Positions 4,103 through 5,169 of a stretch of DNA of 5,169 nt are shown piece by piece. Source of the stretch: Lachnospiraceae bacterium (GTDB taxonomy: Bacteria; Bacillota; Clostridia; Lachnospirales; Lachnospiraceae); assembly GCA_900759225.1 (NCBI GenBank), contig CAAEUM010000018.1, forward strand, positions 1 through 5,169, in the 5' to 3' direction. Position numbers and translations under genes: made by a program. Within the stretch, counting starts at the first letter, position 1; every line of letters starts with the position of its first letter. The notes beneath the pieces were generated by a model. It was not told the origin of the DNA and did no database searches. It was given only the letters and a program-made list of their open reading frames with translations.

Positions 4103-5169
4103 TCACATGGCTGAACTGTTACATTTTTTCTGATTAAATTTGGTTATATGCATAATTGCAAAGGCAATACACAAAACAATATATATCTGTACAAATTCCA
4201 TATTTGGGCTGTAAAACTCTGTTCCCAAGATTCCAGGGGAATGGATCATTCCAATAACAGTCAAAAGAAGTGCTGCTGCATTGGTAAGGGAGGCAGCTTT
4301 CCAGTTATTATCAACTATAAACACAAACACACATCCTACCAGCAATCCCACAAATGCAGATCCGGCATCAAAGGCAACAAATCCAGGAAGAGCCCCTTCT
4401 TTCATGTTATCAACGATAAAGTCCATCACAACAGGAAGGGATGCCATGATCACAGCCGGGAAATATTTTTTATCTACCACCTCAAAGGCCTGTGAATAGC
4501 TTGAAATCCCTACAAAAACAAGAATTGGAAGAACCACTGCCTCAGGCACAAATGCATTGATGATCGCAGACAGACCCGTTAAGCCCACCAATGCATATAA
4601 CGCTGTCATTCCAAGATGATATCCTGTACCAGCTTCCATCTTTTTCCATCCCGGATATCCCCAGTAAAGGCCTACTGCCAGCGGGTTTCCAAAACATGCT
4701 CCTATCATACTTGCAATGCCGCACAGGACCAGAGGCTTTGTTGTGGTAAAAAAGGTATCCCCACATTCCTTTGCCTGCTCTACAGCCTGAATGCCCGTAA
4801 TTACCTCACTTAATGAAAATACAATAATAATAGGAAGGTAAGGAAGCATGGCATGAACTACTTCTGCGTCAAAAATATCAAGCGTTAAATGAGGAATATA
4901 GAAGCTTAAATTCGCAAGAGATTCTGTCACCGCTTCAAATCCCATAGAACCACTGATCCAGGCTACACCCGCACCGATCACAATCGCAATAAATGCAGCC
5001 GGAAGCTTTACTTCCACATGACCAATATAAATGACAAAGAGTACGATCATAGAAAGCCAGCCTACAAGAGGCATATTCAATACCCCATTCATTGGCTGAA
5101 GAATAAGGAAGGCCATGGCTCCTCCAGCCAATGAACCAAATAAAGCGCCTGCCGGAACGATCCTTAAAA
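4103..5169 (-). CDS. NCS2/COG2252-like nucleobase-type permease (5' partial)
   Basis: The frame is open to the right edge. The TTG at 5131 is not the start, because LRIVPAGALFGS upstream continues the family pattern. 354 residues are visible, and judging by the usual 430-560 the N-terminal part is missing. About ten to eleven hydrophobic segments can be counted. Landmarks are PYLPIIIVFSLSEVITGIQAVEQA (109-132, membrane helix with a conserved-type Glu121), GDTF after it, and GACFGNPLAVGLYWGYPGWKKM (156-177). The last resembles the G-NP-xxx-Y-G-PGWK signature I associate with uncharacterised permeases near the xanthine/uracil/guanine transporters. The expected role is proton-coupled uptake of a nucleobase or similar neutral ring compound across the inner membrane. 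It is the first visible operon gene. Its last residues CNSSAM and stop lie inside the 86-bp repeat element, so the native C-terminus was probably FNQKK. The substrate is unknown. Confidence 0.8.
   Translation of the reverse strand, partial: LRIVPAGALFGSLAGGAMAFLILQPMNGVLNMPLVGWLSMIVLFVIYIGHVEVKLPAAFIAIVIGAGVAWISGSMGFEAVTESLANLSFYIPHLTLDIFDAEVVHAMLPYLPIIIVFSLSEVITGIQAVEQAKECGDTFFTTTKPLVLCGIASMIGACFGNPLAVGLYWGYPGWKKMEAGTGYHLGMTALYALVGLTGLSAIINAFVPEAVVLPILVFVGISSYSQAFEVVDKKYFPAVIMASLPVVMDFIVDNMKEGALPGFVAFDAGSAFVGLLVGCVFVFIVDNNWKAASLTNAAALLLTVIGMIHSPGILGTEFYSPNMEFVQIYIVLCIAFAIMHITKFNQKKCNSSAM

Larger units (their letters stand above)
4038..4123. mobile_element. MITE-like 86-bp element with 13-bp terminal inverted repeats
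   Basis: TGTAACAGTTCAG (4038-4050) and CTGAACTGTTACA (4111-4123) are perfect inverted copies at the ends of an 86-bp unit. After one mismatch (4051/4110) three more pairs follow. T6 lies immediately outside each end (4032-4037 and 4124-4129), like a 6-bp target duplication, though homopolymers are weak evidence. Deleting the element plus one T6 joins the permease codons CAG AAA AAA directly to TAA, leaving an 18-nt gap with Shine-Dalgarno before the flavoprotein ATG, as compact as the other junctions here. The present permease stop TGA (4103-4105) and last six codons lie inside the element. It encodes no transposase, so it would need one in trans. The alternative is a large RNA stem-loop at the permease 3' end that evolved in place. 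In the operon direction it is followed by A-rich sequence, so it is not an intrinsic terminator for the operon. Confidence 0.6.

Noticed and set aside
4038..4129. Outer inverted repeat as an intrinsic terminator
   Set aside because: For the operon direction the stem is followed by A-rich, not T-rich, sequence. The T6 follows it only on the plus strand, where no gene precedes it, and the 60-nt spacer is too long for an efficient terminator.
4542..4766. 74-residue minus-strand reading frame and the many plus-strand frames opposite the operon
   Set aside because: They lie fully inside well-supported genes in other frames, show no recognisable domain and have compositions typical of shadow translations.
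5129..5131. TTG as the start of the permease
   Set aside because: The frame continues to the right edge with family-like residues, and no Shine-Dalgarno stands before the TTG.

Overview
The window looks like a chromosomal segment of an anaerobic Firmicute, most likely a gut Lachnospiraceae/Clostridium XIVa type. This is inferred from moderate GC content, near-consensus AGGAGG ribosome binding sites, tight unidirectional gene packing and the overall flavour of the proteins. No rRNA, tRNA, CRISPR array or transposase gene is visible, and no stretch over 300 bases lacks a gene.

Layout. At the left edge, a plus-strand ROK-family gene (1-822, 5' end outside the window) runs toward the centre. It keeps the ROK zinc-binding cysteine cluster but has lost the glycine-rich phosphate loop and the sugar-contacting Glu, so it reads as a regulator rather than a sugar kinase. 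It converges on a minus-strand operon across a strong hairpin terminator (850-896) that can serve both sides. From right to left in transcription order, the operon encodes: a nucleobase-type (NCS2/COG2252-like) permease (4103 to the right edge, 5' end missing), a flavodoxin-fold flavoprotein with a CX2CX2CX5C cluster (3444-4010), a small protein resembling the TIGR03792 family (3021-3401), a classical short-chain dehydrogenase (2269-3000), a stand-alone RibD-C/DHFR-like reductase with an N-terminal extension (1305-2258) and a MIF-type tautomerase (932-1279).

How the genes may work together (inference). One importer for a small cyclic, perhaps heterocyclic or enolic, molecule is followed by three different redox folds, a tautomerase and an ABM-like small protein. 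This suggests reductive anaerobic processing of an imported ring compound in which keto/enol tautomerisation is one step. I cannot name the substrate from sequence, and I do not recognise the six-gene combination as a described pathway.

The most interesting structure is not a gene. Between the permease and flavoprotein genes lies an 86-bp element (4038-4123) with perfect 13-bp terminal inverted repeats, flanked on both sides by T6. Removing the element and one T6 in silico leaves the permease frame ending at an immediate TAA, 18 nt before the next ATG, which is the spacing typical of the rest of this operon. This points to a small MITE-like insertion that now supplies the permease stop codon and last six residues, and carries internal palindromes including TCATAAACGTTTATGA.
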